The notes beneath the pieces are model-generated. The model did not search any database. It was given only the letters and a program-made list of their open reading frames with translations, and had not been told where the DNA came from. This document shows positions 1 through 9,937 of a stretch of DNA of 64,000 nucleotides, in pieces (the stretch's first letter is position 1; the number at the start of each line of letters is the position of its first letter). The DNA is from Campylobacter concisus. GTDB taxonomy: Bacteria > Campylobacterota > Campylobacteria > Campylobacterales > Campylobacteraceae. A program made the position numbers and the translations under genes. The stretch lies in assembly GCF_003049735.1 (NCBI RefSeq), contig NZ_PIRM01000001.1:248001-312000 (forward strand). The letters run 5' to 3'.

Positions 1-1
1 A

Positions 2-1144
2 CCGACCTATAAGGGCAACTCAAAACAGATAAAAAAAGCAGCAGTTGCGATAAATGAAGCTAAAAGGCCGCTTCTATACATCGGTGGTGGTGCAGTCGCA
101 TCAAATGCAAGCGAGATCATACGTAAATTTATGAAAAAAACTGGCATTCCAGCAGTTGAGACACTGATGGCTCTTGGTGTACTTGACGCAAAAGATGAGC
201 TAAATTTAGGCATGGCAGGCATGCATGGTAGCTACGCTTCAAATATGGCACTTAGTGAGTGCGACCTTCTCATCTCGCTTGGAGCTAGATTTTGTGACAG
301 GATCACTGGCAGGACGGATGAGTTTGCCAAACATGCAAAGATAATTCACATAGATATCGATCCAAGCTCCATCTCAAAGATCATAAACGCTCACTATCCG
401 ATAGTTGGTGATCTTACAAACGTGCTAACTGAGCTTTACGAAGAAGTCAATGCAAAGCCTGAAAACTACGCACCTTGGAGAGAAATTTTAGATAGATATT
501 CTAAACTAAATCCACTTGGCTACACAGATAGCGACAAGGTCTTAAAGCCACAATGGGTCATCAAAGAGACCGCAAAGATAGCAGGAGCTAATGCGATAAT
601 CTCAACAGATGTCGGACAGCACCAAATGTGGGTGGCGCAGTTTTATCCGTTTAACCGAGCAAGACAGCTTGTCACAAGTGGTGGACTTGGCACAATGGGA
701 TACGGCCTCCCTGCAGCGATTGGCGCAAAATGTGCAAAACCAGACAATCTTGTTATAAATTTTACAGGCGATGGCTCAATACTTATGAATATCCAAGAAT
801 TAATGACTGCTCATGAGATAAATATGCCCGTTATAAACATCATTTTAAATAACAATTTCTTGGGCATGGTGCGCCAGTGGCAGACATTTTTCTATGAAAA
901 ACGCTACTCATCAACTGATCTTAGCTTGCAGCCTGATTTTGTAAAGATTGCTGAAGGATTTGGCGGTGTTGGCTTTGTTTGTAAGAGTAAGGATGAGTTT
1001 AGAAAGGCTCTAAAAGAAGCGATCGATAGTAAAAAATCAGCGATGATTGACGTTAGGATTGACCGCTTTGAGGACGTGCTTCCTATGGTTCCAGCAGGGG
1101 CTGCGATTTATAATATGATATTAAAGAGCAAGGAAGAAAAATGA
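2..1144 (+). CDS. ilvB: acetolactate synthase large subunit, 5'-truncated by window edge
   Basis: Catalytic subunit of acetohydroxyacid synthase, which makes 2-acetolactate or 2-aceto-2-hydroxybutyrate in valine, leucine and isoleucine synthesis (TPP-, Mg- and FAD-dependent, cytoplasmic). The frame is already open at base 2, so about the last 380 residues are visible and the N-terminal TPP-binding domain lies outside the window; the first in-frame ATG (131) is internal. The C-terminal part carries the TPP/Mg signature GDGSILMN followed about 25 residues later by NN (bases 770-860), and the middle FAD-domain motif ISLGARFCDRITG. The stop overlaps the ilvN start by 4 bp (ATGA), so the two subunits are translationally coupled. 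The paralogue ilvI/ilvB naming cannot be separated here. Confidence 0.95.
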   Translation, partial: PTYKGNSKQIKKAAVAINEAKRPLLYIGGGAVASNASEIIRKFMKKTGIPAVETLMALGVLDAKDELNLGMAGMHGSYASNMALSECDLLISLGARFCDRITGRTDEFAKHAKIIHIDIDPSSISKIINAHYPIVGDLTNVLTELYEEVNAKPENYAPWREILDRYSKLNPLGYTDSDKVLKPQWVIKETAKIAGANAIISTDVGQHQMWVAQFYPFNRARQLVTSGGLGTMGYGLPAAIGAKCAKPDNLVINFTGDGSILMNIQELMTAHEINMPVINIILNNNFLGMVRQWQTFFYEKRYSSTDLSLQPDFVKIAEGFGGVGFVCKSKDEFRKALKEAIDSKKSAMIDVRIDRFEDVLPMVPAGAAIYNMILKSKEEK

Positions 1145-1608
1145 GTATCAGAAGAACGATTTCGGTTATAGTTTTAAATGAACACGGCGTTTTGGCTAGA
1201 ATTTCTGGGCTTTTTGCGGGCAGAGGTTACAATATTGACACGCTCACCGTTGCTCCAATACCTGAGAGCAACTTCTCAAGACTAAGTATCGTAACAAGTG
1301 GCGATGAGAGAGTTTTAGAGCAGATCGTAAAACAGCTTCACAAGCTCATACCAACGTATAAAGTCATAGAAAGTGGCGAATTTGTCGAAAAAGAGATGGC
1401 TCTTGTGAAAATTCCGCTTGGTGAAAATTTTGCCGGTCTTGAGGCGATACTAAAGTCGTATAATGGTATCGTTACAAATACAAATGAAAACTACATCGTT
1501 GTCATGGTGGCTGACGATGCGAGTAGGATAGATAACTTTTTAAAATCGATAAAGAAATTTAACCCAGTTGACGTCGTACGCGGCGGATCTGTGATAATGG
1601 ATATATGA
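1141..1608 (+). CDS. ilvN: acetolactate synthase small (regulatory) subunit
   Basis: Regulatory subunit (155 aa) of acetohydroxyacid synthase; in this family it activates the large subunit and confers valine feedback inhibition. An N-terminal ACT domain is visible from residue 4 (ISVIVLNEHGVLARISGLF, then GRGYNIDTLTV), followed by the C-terminal small-subunit domain. Length is typical (about 155-165 aa). It overlaps ilvB by 4 bp upstream and lpxD by 4 bp downstream, so the three genes form one tightly packed transcription unit, the order known in C. jejuni. Confidence 0.95.
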   Translation: MSIRRTISVIVLNEHGVLARISGLFAGRGYNIDTLTVAPIPESNFSRLSIVTSGDERVLEQIVKQLHKLIPTYKVIESGEFVEKEMALVKIPLGENFAGLEAILKSYNGIVTNTNENYIVVMVADDASRIDNFLKSIKKFNPVDVVRGGSVIMDI

Positions 1609-2561
1609 TGAAACTAAGTGAAATAGCCTTAAAAGTAAATGCTACTTTTGGCGGAGAAGATATAGAAATTTTTGCTCTAAATTCTTTAAAAAATGCAAAT
1701 AAAGCTGAGCTAACATACTGTGATGGCGAGAAGAATGCAAAATTTATAAGTACGTCAAACGCTGGAGCAATTTTGGTGACAAAATCGCTTTTAGGCTTGG
1801 TGCCAGCTGGCATGGTCGCACTTGTCTGCGATAACCCACACCTTGCATTTGCCTTGCTTAGTAAAGATTATGCTAAGCCGCTTTTTTGTGAGCCAAAGCC
1901 ATCAAATATCGCCAAGAGCGCAAAGATAATGCCAAATGTCTACATAGGCTCAAATGTGAGCATTGGTGAAAATACGATAGTCATGGCTGGAGCATTTTTG
2001 GGCGATAATGTAACTATCGGCAAAAACTGCATCATTCATCCAAATGTCGTCATCTACAATGACTGCGTCATCGGTAACGAGTGCCATCTGCTGGCAAACT
2101 GCGTTATAGGCAGCGATGGCTTTGGCTATGCGCATACAAAAACTGGCGAGCATGTGAAAATTTATCACAATGGCAATGTAGTTTTAGGCGATTTTGTCGA
2201 GATCGGTGCTTGCACGACGATAGATCGTGGTGTTTTTGAAAGCACGATGATCGCAAACTACACAAAGATAGACAATCTCGTTCAAATAGGCCACAACTGC
2301 GAGCTTGGAAATGGCTGCCTAATAGTCTCACAAACTGGCCTTGCTGGCTCAACAGTGCTAGGCAGAAACGTTGTAATGGGCGGACAAAGCGGCTCAGCTG
2401 GTCACGTGAGTGTCGGAGACTTTGCGCAGATCGCAGCACGTGGAGGCGTTAGCAAAGACCTACCTGGTGGCAAAAAATACGCTGGAGCTTATCCGATAAT
2501 GGAGCTTTCAGATCAGTTTAAACTCCAAGCAAAAATTTTGAGATTTTTTAAGAAAAATTGA
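1605..2561 (+). CDS. lpxD: UDP-3-O-(3-hydroxymyristoyl)glucosamine N-acyltransferase
   Basis: Third step of lipid A biosynthesis: transfers a 3-hydroxyacyl chain from acyl-ACP to the 2-amino group of UDP-3-O-acyl-glucosamine; cytoplasmic homotrimer. The 318-aa product has the N-terminal uridine-binding domain (about residues 1-100) and then a left-handed beta helix built from hexapeptide repeats (IGSNVSIGENTIV, IGKNCIIHPNVV, LGDFVEIGACTTI and others, about residues 105-285). The catalytic histidine sits in VQIGHNCELGNG. The start overlaps the ilvN stop; ATGATG gives two adjacent possible starts, and the first is used. A strong hairpin terminator follows directly. Confidence 0.95.
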   Translation: MMKLSEIALKVNATFGGEDIEIFALNSLKNANKAELTYCDGEKNAKFISTSNAGAILVTKSLLGLVPAGMVALVCDNPHLAFALLSKDYAKPLFCEPKPSNIAKSAKIMPNVYIGSNVSIGENTIVMAGAFLGDNVTIGKNCIIHPNVVIYNDCVIGNECHLLANCVIGSDGFGYAHTKTGEHVKIYHNGNVVLGDFVEIGACTTIDRGVFESTMIANYTKIDNLVQIGHNCELGNGCLIVSQTGLAGSTVLGRNVVMGGQSGSAGHVSVGDFAQIAARGGVSKDLPGGKKYAGAYPIMELSDQFKLQAKILRFFKKN

Positions 2562-2565
2562 TTGC

Positions 2566-2602
2566 AAGCTTTTGCGAGCTTAAAATCGCAAAAGCTTTTT
2601 AT
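2566..2602 (+). terminator. intrinsic terminator after lpxD
   Basis: A perfect 12-bp inverted repeat, AAGCTTTTGCGA (2566-2577) and TCGCAAAAGCTT (2586-2597), with an 8-nt loop and a short T run, 4 nt after the lpxD stop. It ends the ilvB-ilvN-lpxD unit. It may also act on transcripts arriving from ackA on the other strand, since the ackA stop is 85 bp away. Confidence 0.8.
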
Positions 2603-2686
2603 CTAGTAGTATAAAAATAATGCTAATTCTATTTTAAAACGAATTAGGCTTAAAATTTATATATCAAGTCTGGCTTAAACATCTAT

Positions 2687-3883
2687 TTATTTGGCTTTGC
2701 TCTCTTTTATTACTCTAGCCGTTTCTATCGCGATTTCTAGCTCTTCGTTTGTTGGGATGATGAATGTTTTTATCTTAGCGTCATCCCCGTCTATACATCT
2801 CTCGCCTCGCATGTCTTGGAAATTTAGATCGTGATTTATGTGAATGCCAAGATGTTTTAATTCATCACAAATTTTTTGCCTTGTATTTGGTGCATTTTCG
2901 CCGATACCGCCAGTAAATATAAGTGCATCAACGCGTCCTAAAATGGCGTAATATGAGCCAATATATTTTTTCACTCGGTAGCAAAACATCTCAAATGCAA
3001 GCTTTGCTCGCTCATCGTTTTGCATCTTGGCTACGACCTCTCTCATGTCACTTGAGCCACAAATTCCAAAAAGTCCGCTTTTTTTGTTTAAAAAGTTATC
3101 GATCTCGTTCCACTTTAAAACGCCGATATTTAGCAGGTAAATGACCACGGCTGGGTCCATATCGCCGCTTCTTGTACCCATTATGAGTCCTTCAAGTGGG
3201 CTAAGCCCCATCGAGGTATCGATACTTTTGCCGTTTTGCACCGCACATGCTGAGGCGCCGTTACCTAGATGAAGTGAGATAGCGTTAAATTTATCAAACT
3301 CTATGCCAAGCATTTTTGCCGCTTGCTTGCAGACATATCTGTGCGAAGTGCCGTGAAAGCCGTATTTTCTGATGTGATGAGTCTTGCAAACGTCATAAGG
3401 TAGAGCGTAGCGGTAGGCGTACTCTGGCATGCTTTGATGAAATACCGTGTCAAAAACGACCACGTGAGGCACATTTTTGCTCTCTTTCATTGCGTTTTTA
3501 ATGCCAGCAAGATGCCCTGGGTTGTGAAGTGGGGCAAGCGGGCTTATCTCCTCGATCTTTTTTATGACGCTCTCATCAACGATCATTGAACTAAAAAAGC
3601 TCTCGCCGCCGTGAACTATCCTGTGTCCGATACCATCAAGCTCGCTTAGATCGTGCAAGGTGTGTGATGTGACAAAGAGTTCGTTCATCGCCTCAAGTCC
3701 GTCATGATGGTCTTTTATGAAGCGTTTTATCTCGTAGGTTTCGCCATTTGCTTTTAGTACCGCTCTTGAGCTGGAGCTACCGATTTGCTCGACTAGACCG
3801 CTTGCTAGACTGGTTTTGGTATCCATTGCAAAAAGTTGAAATTTTATTGAGCTACTACCCGAGTTTAAAACCAAAATTCTCAT
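2687..3883 (-). CDS. ackA: acetate kinase
   Basis: Interconverts acetyl phosphate + ADP and acetate + ATP in the cytoplasm; with Pta it forms the acetate excretion/assimilation pathway. The 398-aa protein has the ASKHA-fold N-terminus [15 protein letters not shown], the HRIVHGG motif, [10 protein letters not shown], the phosphate-binding SLHLGNGAS and [13 protein letters not shown], all hallmarks of acetate kinase, and a normal length. It is the second gene of pta-ackA: only 1 nt separates the pta stop from the ackA ATG, with GGAGAA as ribosome-binding site inside the end of pta. Confidence 0.97.
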   Translation of the reverse strand: MRILVLNSGSSSIKFQLFAMDTKTSLASGLVEQIGSSSSRAVLKANGETYEIKRFIKDHHDGLEAMNELFVTSHTLHDLSELDGIGHRIVHGGESFFSSMIVDESVIKKIEEISPLAPLHNPGHLAGIKNAMKESKNVPHVVVFDTVFHQSMPEYAYRYALPYDVCKTHHIRKYGFHGTSHRYVCKQAAKMLGIEFDKFNAISLHLGNGASACAVQNGKSIDTSMGLSPLEGLIMGTRSGDMDPAVVIYLLNIGVLKWNEIDNFLNKKSGLFGICGSSDMREVVAKMQNDERAKLAFEMFCYRVKKYIGSYYAILGRVDALIFTGGIGENAPNTRQKICDELKHLGIHINHDLNFQDMRGERCIDGDDAKIKTFIIPTNEELEIAIETARVIKESKAK

Positions 3884-3884
3884 A

Positions 3885-5252
3885 TTATTCTCCTGCTTGT
3901 ATGGCGCTGATTAAGATAGTATTTACCACGTCTTCAACGAGGCAGCCGCGACTTAGGTCGTTAACTGGCTTTTTTAGCCCTTGAAGGATCGGACCCACAG
4001 CTAGGGCGTTTGCGCTTCGCTGAACTGCTTTATAGCAGATGTTTCCGCAGTTTAAATTTGGAAAGATAAAGACATTTGCATGCCCAGCCACATCAGAGTT
4101 TGGCATTTTTTTGCCAGCGACACTTGGCTCGATAGCTGCATCAAACTGAATTGGCGCTGCGATTTTTAAATTTGCATCAAGCTTGCTCACCTTTTTGGCA
4201 GCCTCTTTTATAAATTCTACATCAGGCCCGCTACCACTATCAGCCGTAGAGTAGCTTAGCATGGCTATCTTTGGGTTAAGACCAAAGGCGCTTGCCGTTT
4301 GAGCGCTGCTTAGCGTTATGCTAGCTAGCTCATCTGCACTTGGATTTAGCGTGACGGCGCAGTCGGCAAAAAGCAAAATTTCTTCTTCAAGCGCCATAAA
4401 AAATGCCCCGCTTACCACACTTACATTTGGCTTTGTTTTTATGATCTGCAAAGCTGGGCGGATCGTATCAGCCGTGCTCATCGTAGCGCCGCTTACCAAG
4501 GCATCGGCTAAGCCTTCATGAATTAGCATCGTAGCAAAGTAAATTTTATCTTTTGCAAGCGCATTTGCCTTGGCTTCGTCCACGCCTTTATGTTTTCTAA
4601 GCTCATAAATTTTCTTTGCAAATTCCTTTGTTAGCTCGTTTTGTGCTGGGTCGATCACTTTGGCTTTGCTTAAATTTAGCCCCAAAGCGGCCGCTTTTTT
4701 CGAAATTTCATCTTCAAGTCCTAGCAATATGATATTTGCCGCATCTTTTTCTAATACGATGTGGGCCGCTTTTAAAATTCTCTCATCGTCACTCTCTGGC
4801 AAAATAACTGTTTTGTTTGCAGTTTTGGCTCTTTTTAGAAGCAGGCTTTGAAATTTAAATGGTGTGATTATGTCAGCCTTGTAGCTCAAAATTTCATCAA
4901 AATCATCGGTTATTAGAAGCTTTGAGTTTAGATTTAGTGCTTTTAGCTCGCTTGCGTTTTTGTCAAAAATTGGAGCGTTTAAATTTCTTGCTAGTTTTAA
5001 ATTTAGCTCGCTTTTGCCAAAGACACTAAAGCTCTCACAGCCAAGAACTATGACAAAGTCGCTTTTGGCTTTTAACTCTTCAAATTTATCTATAAATTTT
5101 AGAAAAAATTCTTTTTCATTTGAATTTATTAAGTTATTTTTATCGTTTTCATCTGGGATTATCTTAAAAATCTCAACTTTTTTGAATTTTGTAGCTATAA
5201 TTTCTTGCAGATGTGCTAAATTTTTGTCTGTAAAAACGTAACAACTTTTCAT
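3885..5252 (-). CDS. pta: phosphate acetyltransferase
   Basis: Converts acetyl-CoA + phosphate to acetyl phosphate + CoA in the cytoplasm. In the 455-aa product the C-terminal 320 residues form the catalytic PTA/PTB domain ([49 protein letters not shown] near the C-terminus). The first about 130 residues are a divergent N-terminal extension with poor motif content, shorter than the full regulatory N-terminus of the 700-aa enterobacterial Pta. It is the first gene of pta-ackA and is divergent from flgH across 68 bp. Confidence 0.95.
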   Translation of the reverse strand: MKSCYVFTDKNLAHLQEIIATKFKKVEIFKIIPDENDKNNLINSNEKEFFLKFIDKFEELKAKSDFVIVLGCESFSVFGKSELNLKLARNLNAPIFDKNASELKALNLNSKLLITDDFDEILSYKADIITPFKFQSLLLKRAKTANKTVILPESDDERILKAAHIVLEKDAANIILLGLEDEISKKAAALGLNLSKAKVIDPAQNELTKEFAKKIYELRKHKGVDEAKANALAKDKIYFATMLIHEGLADALVSGATMSTADTIRPALQIIKTKPNVSVVSGAFFMALEEEILLFADCAVTLNPSADELASITLSSAQTASAFGLNPKIAMLSYSTADSGSGPDVEFIKEAAKKVSKLDANLKIAAPIQFDAAIEPSVAGKKMPNSDVAGHANVFIFPNLNCGNICYKAVQRSANALAVGPILQGLKKPVNDLSRGCLVEDVVNTILISAIQAGE

Positions 5253-5283
5253 TTGCGACCTTTTTAGGAACTTAAATTGCTTA

Positions 5284-5289
5284 ATTCTA
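5284..5289 (-). promoter_or_regulatory. candidate -10 element for pta-ackA
   Basis: On the minus strand TAGAAT, one mismatch from TATAAT, lies 32 nt upstream of the pta ATG, giving a leader of about 25 nt. Campylobacter promoters usually lack a conserved -35, so the -10 is the only visible element. Confidence 0.4.
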
Positions 5290-5320
5290 GCACAAAGATA
5301 CTTATTTTAAGGCATTTTTT

Positions 5321-6028
5321 ATGAACCATAAAACGATTTGGCTCGTCTTATCTGCGGGCATTATTTGCACTGGCTGCACACCAAGTGCTGATCCTCATAT
5401 CAATATGAAACCCCCAGTTTATGTCGAGCAACTCCCTTCAAAAGATAGTGGAACCGGACAAAGTAACGCCGGTAGCCTCTTTGGTAAGGGCGAGAATCCG
5501 CTATTTTCAGATAGAAAGGCGATGAATGTAAATGATATTGTGACTATCGTTATCTCAGAAAATGCAAGCCAAACTTCAACTGGTAGTAAAAGTACAAATA
5601 AGGATAGTACCATCTCGCTTGGTGGCGGTGTATTTACGGCTGGAGCTGCTCCACTTTCAAATATAGCTGATAATCTAAATAAATACGGCGATATTGGCTT
5701 TAAAGCAGGTGGTGGCAATAAATTTACAGGAAGTGGCACGAGCAACAGAAGCGAGAAATTTACCGCAACCATTTCAGCCAGGATCATAAAAATACTAAAT
5801 AACGGCAATTACTTTATCGAGGGTAGCCGGGAGCTACTTATAAATGGCGAAAAGCAGATCATGCAAGTAAGTGGTGTCATCAGACCTTACGACATCTCGC
5901 AAAACAACGAAATCGACTCAAAATACATAGCTGATGCTAAAATTTTATATAAAACAGAGGGTGAGCTAGACAAATCTACCAAAAAACCTTGGGGTACAAG
6001 GCTCATGGAAGCTATCTGGCCATTTTAA
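5321..6028 (+). CDS. flgH: flagellar basal body L-ring protein FlgH
   Basis: Outer-membrane lipoprotein that forms the L-ring, the bushing through which the flagellar rod passes. The 235-aa product begins with a lipoprotein signal peptide (about residues 1-19, ending IICTGC with the lipidated Cys), followed by the typical FlgH sequence: NPLFSDRKAMNVNDIVTIVI, the NGNYFIEGSRELLINGEKQ segment, and VSGVIRPYDISQNNEI near the C-terminus. It stands alone here; P-ring and rod genes are not in the window, which is usual for Campylobacter, where flagellar genes are scattered. An AAGG ribosome-binding site precedes the ATG. Confidence 0.95.
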   Translation: MNHKTIWLVLSAGIICTGCTPSADPHINMKPPVYVEQLPSKDSGTGQSNAGSLFGKGENPLFSDRKAMNVNDIVTIVISENASQTSTGSKSTNKDSTISLGGGVFTAGAAPLSNIADNLNKYGDIGFKAGGGNKFTGSGTSNRSEKFTATISARIIKILNNGNYFIEGSRELLINGEKQIMQVSGVIRPYDISQNNEIDSKYIADAKILYKTEGELDKSTKKPWGTRLMEAIWPF

Positions 6029-6034
6029 TGCAAC

Positions 6035-6079
6035 TTTAAAAGCCTAAAATTTAATCAATTTGGGCTTTTAAAAATTTTT
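6035..6079 (+). terminator. hairpin terminator after flgH
   Basis: TTTAAAAGCC (6035-6044) pairs with GGCTTTTAAA (6063-6072); an inner AAATT/AATTT extends the stem, and a TTTTT run follows at 6075-6079. It lies 7 nt after the flgH stop. Confidence 0.65.
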
Positions 6080-6373
6080 ATCTCAAAAATTTCTCTCGCC
6101 TTAAATATACTAAATTTTTAAAAATTTTTAAAAATTATAATTGATATTTACTTTCAGAATAATATGCTTAAAATATTGAAAATTCATCAAAACAAAATAA
6201 AATTTCTCAAAATATTATTTTTTATATTTTGAAAATATATCGCAAAAAAGGGATTTTAAATTTTTTAGTTAAAATTCATTTAATTATAAATATTAATTTT
6301 ATAAAATAATTTTTTACTTCTTTAAACAAAGATATTATTAATAAAAGTAAAATTTTCAAGCAAAGGAGCTTAT
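6080..6373. other. AT-rich leader region upstream of the hydrogenase operon
   Basis: Nearly 300 bp with no coding potential, extremely AT-rich with runs of A and T. It holds an exact TATAAT at 6136-6141, which could be the -10 of the hyd operon but would leave a 225-nt leader. The ribosome-binding site AAGGAG (6362-6367) precedes the hydA ATG. No clear palindromic operator could be made out in the low-complexity background. Confidence 0.4.
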
Positions 6374-7519
6374 ATGAATAATGACTTGCGTCAAAAGATA
6401 GATAGACGCTTAAGTGAGCTTAGTACGTTGCCTAAGATGAAAAGCGACTCGAGTATTGCGCAGCTTTTAAAAGATAAAGGCTTTACGAGGCGTGATTTTA
6501 TGAAGTGGGCTGGTGCGATGACAGCTTTTATGGCTCTACCAAGTGCGATGACACCGATGGTTGCTCGTGCTGCTGAGCTTAGCGATAGGCTTCCTGTGAT
6601 ATGGCTTCATATGGCAGAATGCACAGGCTGTAGCGAGAGCTTACTAAGAACCGATGCTCCAAGCATAGATAGTCTTATATTTGACTACATAAGCCTTGAA
6701 TACCACGAAACTATCATGGCAGCTTCTGGTTGGCAGGCTGAAGAAAATTTAGAGAGCGCGATCGAAAAATACAAAGGCAGATACATCCTACTAGTTGAGG
6801 GTGGTATCCCAACTGGTGCGACTGAAAATTTCTTGACAGTTGGACCTCATGGCACAACAGGTAAAACTCATGCTGTAAATGCTTCAAAAGACGCAGCTGC
6901 TATCTTTGCGATCGGCACCTGTTCTAGCTTTGGTGGCATTCAAGCTGCAAGGCCAAATCCATCAAATTCAGTGGGACTTTCAAAGGTAACTGATAAACCA
7001 GTTATTAATGTTGCGGGCTGTCCACCAAGTGAGAAAAATATCGTTGGCAACGTGCTTCACTTCTTACTTTTTGGCACACTTCCAGCACTTGACGTTTATA
7101 ATAGACCAAAATGGGCTTATGGTTTAAGAATTCACGATCTTTGCGAAAGACGTGGTCACTTTGACGCTGGCGAGTTTGTCCAAAACTTTGGCGATGAAGG
7201 TGCAAAAAATGGCTACTGCTTATACAAAGTAGGTTGTAAAGGTCCATATACATTTAATAACTGCTCACGCGAGAGATTTAACCAGCACACATCATGGCCA
7301 GTTCAAGCAGGTCACGGCTGTATAGGCTGCTCAGAGCCAGACTTCTGGGATACGATGGGACCATTTGAAGAGCCTATGGCAGATAGACTCTTTGATACTG
7401 TTTTAGGTCTTGGAGCTGATAATGTCAGCGATAAAGTTGGCATTGGAATTTTAGCTCTTACAGGCATTGGCATAGCAGCTCACGCTGTTATAGCTTCTAT
7501 GAGTAAAGATAAAGAATAA
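6374..7519 (+). CDS. hydA: [NiFe] uptake hydrogenase small subunit
   Basis: Electron-transfer subunit of the membrane-bound, periplasm-facing H2-oxidising hydrogenase; it carries three Fe-S clusters and passes electrons from HydB to HydC. The 381-aa precursor has a Tat signal with the twin-arginine motif TRRDFMKWAG at residues 38-47 and a hydrophobic stretch ending in ARA. Cluster ligands are visible in CTGCSES, GTCSSFGG, CPPSE and CIGCSEPDFWDT. A C-terminal transmembrane helix (VGIGILALTGIGIAAHAVIA) anchors it. The Tat signal is preceded by an unusually long, charged N-region of about 37 residues, which is common in epsilonproteobacterial HydA. First gene of hydABCDE. Confidence 0.97.
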   Translation: MNNDLRQKIDRRLSELSTLPKMKSDSSIAQLLKDKGFTRRDFMKWAGAMTAFMALPSAMTPMVARAAELSDRLPVIWLHMAECTGCSESLLRTDAPSIDSLIFDYISLEYHETIMAASGWQAEENLESAIEKYKGRYILLVEGGIPTGATENFLTVGPHGTTGKTHAVNASKDAAAIFAIGTCSSFGGIQAARPNPSNSVGLSKVTDKPVINVAGCPPSEKNIVGNVLHFLLFGTLPALDVYNRPKWAYGLRIHDLCERRGHFDAGEFVQNFGDEGAKNGYCLYKVGCKGPYTFNNCSRERFNQHTSWPVQAGHGCIGCSEPDFWDTMGPFEEPMADRLFDTVLGLGADNVSDKVGIGILALTGIGIAAHAVIASMSKDKE

Positions 7520-7528
7520 GGCGAAAAA

Positions 7529-9247
7529 ATGAGTGAAAAAAGAATAGTAATAGACCCTATAACACGTATCGAGGGACACTTAAGAATAGAAGTTGTCGTA
7601 GATGAAAATAATGTCGTAAAAGAGGCTTACTCTGGCTCAACTCTTTGGCGTGGCTTAGAGCAGATCGTAAAAGGCAGAGACCCAAGAGATGCTGGCTTTT
7701 TCATGCAAAGAATTTGTGGCGTTTGTACATACTCACACTACCGAGCAGGCATCATCGCGGTTGAAAATGCTCTTGGCATCAAGCCTCCGCTAAATGCAGA
7801 GCTAACTAGAACGCTTATGAACGCAGCTTTATATCTTCATGATCACATCGTGCACTTTTATCAACTTCACGGCATGGACTGGGCAGATGTGGTCTCTGCA
7901 CTAAGCGCAGATGTGCATAAAGCTAGCGAAGAGGCGTTTAAATATACTGATCTTCCGTTTGCCACGGGAGCTGACAAGCTAAAAGAGGTAAAAGAGAGGG
8001 TTGAAGCCTTTGTTAAAAAGGGCAACCTTGGACCATTTGCTAACGCATACTGGGGACATAGCACATATAAATTTACGCCAGAGCAAAATTTAATCGTCCT
8101 CTCTCACTACTTAGAGTGCTTAAGGATTCAAAGAACAGCGGCTCAGATGATGGCTATCTTTGGTGCGAAAAACCCACATCCACAAAGCCTAACAGTAGGT
8201 GGTGTGACCTGCGTGATGGACCTTATGGATCCAGCTAGAATGGGCGAATATATGAGCAAATTTGCCGAGATTAAAGAATTTGTAGATAGAGCTTACTATC
8301 CAGATATCTTGATGGCAGCTAAAGCTTATGGTAATGAGCCAAGCGTTCTAAACGATGTTGGTGTGGCAAATTTACTTTGCTACGATGAGTTTTTAATAGG
8401 CAAAAATGATCATCTATTTAAAGGTGGCTATATCTTAAATGGCGATCTTAGCAAGGTTTATGATATCGATGAAAATAAAATCACCGAAGAAGCTACTAGG
8501 TCTTGGTATAAAAACGACAAAGCGCTTCATCCATACGACGGTGAGACTGAGGCAAACTACACAGGTCTTATTGACGGTGAGAGCATAGATGCCGAGGGTA
8601 AACTAGCTCACAGTAAGCTTTTTGATACAAAAGGCAAATATAGCTGGATCAAAGCACCAAGATATGATGGCTTGCCTATGCAAGTAGGACCGATTGCTAG
8701 CATCGTCATAAACTACGCTAGAGGCAACGAGAGAGTTAAAAAAGTAGTTGATGAATTTTTAGCAAAGAGTGGCTTGCCATTAAGTGTGGTTTTCTCAACT
8801 CTAGGCAGAACCGCTACTCGTATGCTTGAGGCAAAAGTAGTTGCAGAGCATACAATGGATGCATTTAATGCTTTAATCGAAAATTTAAAATCAGATCAAG
8901 AGACCTGCGCAAAATATGTAATCGATAACAAAAAAGAGTACAAAGGAAATTTCCAAGGCAATGCTCCAAGAGGTGCGCTTAGCCACTGGTGTCGCATAAA
9001 AGATGGCGTTATCACAAACTGGCAAGCAGTCGTGCCAAGCACTTGGAACGCCTCTCCAAAAGACGCACAAAATCAAATGGGCAGCTACGAAGCGTGCTTA
9101 GTTGGTTTAAAGATCGCTGATCTTTCAAAGCCACTTGAGATAATACGAAAAATTCACTCTTATGATCCTTGTATCGCATGCGCTGTGCATGTTATGGATA
9201 CAAAGGGAAATGATTTGAGTACTTATAAGATAAATCCAAATTTGTAA
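7529..9247 (+). CDS. hydB: [NiFe] uptake hydrogenase large subunit
   Basis: Catalytic subunit carrying the NiFe(CN)2CO centre. Of 572 aa, the L1 motif RICGVCTYSH (about residue 62) and the C-terminal L2 motif DPCIACAVH supply the four cysteine ligands. After the conserved His the 15-residue tail starting VMDTKGND should be removed by the HydD endopeptidase once nickel is inserted. It has no signal peptide and is expected to cross the membrane with HydA through Tat. It lies 9 bp after hydA with its own ribosome-binding site. Confidence 0.97.
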   Translation: MSEKRIVIDPITRIEGHLRIEVVVDENNVVKEAYSGSTLWRGLEQIVKGRDPRDAGFFMQRICGVCTYSHYRAGIIAVENALGIKPPLNAELTRTLMNAALYLHDHIVHFYQLHGMDWADVVSALSADVHKASEEAFKYTDLPFATGADKLKEVKERVEAFVKKGNLGPFANAYWGHSTYKFTPEQNLIVLSHYLECLRIQRTAAQMMAIFGAKNPHPQSLTVGGVTCVMDLMDPARMGEYMSKFAEIKEFVDRAYYPDILMAAKAYGNEPSVLNDVGVANLLCYDEFLIGKNDHLFKGGYILNGDLSKVYDIDENKITEEATRSWYKNDKALHPYDGETEANYTGLIDGESIDAEGKLAHSKLFDTKGKYSWIKAPRYDGLPMQVGPIASIVINYARGNERVKKVVDEFLAKSGLPLSVVFSTLGRTATRMLEAKVVAEHTMDAFNALIENLKSDQETCAKYVIDNKKEYKGNFQGNAPRGALSHWCRIKDGVITNWQAVVPSTWNASPKDAQNQMGSYEACLVGLKIADLSKPLEIIRKIHSYDPCIACAVHVMDTKGNDLSTYKINPNL

Positions 9248-9256
9248 GGAGAGAAT

Positions 9257-9937
9257 ATGTCACATAAAAATGCTGACAGGATCAGCGAATACGAATTCTC
9301 CATCGGCGTTAGGCTGACACACTGGATTAGATTTGCAGCGATCACACTTTTAGTTGTGAGTGGCTACTATATCTCGTACGTTTTTGTGAGTCCAGAGATC
9401 ACGAGCGAGCCTACAAATTTTATGCAAGCAAAGTGGCGTATGGCTCACCAGATCGCTGGTTTTGTGCTAATAGCGGCGTTTATCTTTAAATTTTATCTAT
9501 TTGTCTTTGATAAACATAGCAAAAAAGAGTGGATGAGCGTGGTTGATTTTCTAAATCCAAAAATTTGGATCGCGCAGATTAAGTATTATCTTTTTATGGG
9601 GCCACATCCGCATTTAAGGGGCGTTTATAATCCTTTGCAGTTTGCCTCATACTTTTTCTTTTATCTTATTTTGACTCTTATTTGCCTAAGTGGTCTTGTG
9701 CTTTATGTTCATGTTTATCATGAGGGACTTGGCGGAGCGCTTTATGAGCCAGCTAGGTTTTTTGAAGAGCTTATGGGCGGACTAGCAAATGTCAGAACGA
9801 TACATAGAATTTGCATGTGGGTCATTATGATATTTGTGCCGATTCATGTTTATATGGCGGTATTTAACGCTGTTAAAGGCAAAAATGGAGCGATGGACGC
9901 CATCGTTAGTGGTTATAAATTTGTAAAAGAACACTGA
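9257..9937 (+). CDS. hydC: hydrogenase cytochrome b subunit
   Basis: Di-heme membrane cytochrome b that takes electrons from HydA and reduces menaquinone. The 226-aa protein shows four hydrophobic segments (about residues 25-45, 66-87, 130-152 and 183-205) and the expected heme-ligand histidines: LTHWIRF in helix 1, AHQIAGF in helix 2, HVYHEG, and RTIHRICMW/FVPIHVYMA in the last part. AAGGAG precedes the ATG. It overlaps hydD by 1 nt. Confidence 0.93.
   Translation: MSHKNADRISEYEFSIGVRLTHWIRFAAITLLVVSGYYISYVFVSPEITSEPTNFMQAKWRMAHQIAGFVLIAAFIFKFYLFVFDKHSKKEWMSVVDFLNPKIWIAQIKYYLFMGPHPHLRGVYNPLQFASYFFFYLILTLICLSGLVLYVHVYHEGLGGALYEPARFFEELMGGLANVRTIHRICMWVIMIFVPIHVYMAVFNAVKGKNGAMDAIVSGYKFVKEH

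Noticed and set aside
6080..6373. A replication origin or mobile-element end in the very AT-rich DNA before hydA
   Set aside because: No DnaA-box cluster, terminal repeats or target-site duplication; similar A/T leaders precede other genes here.
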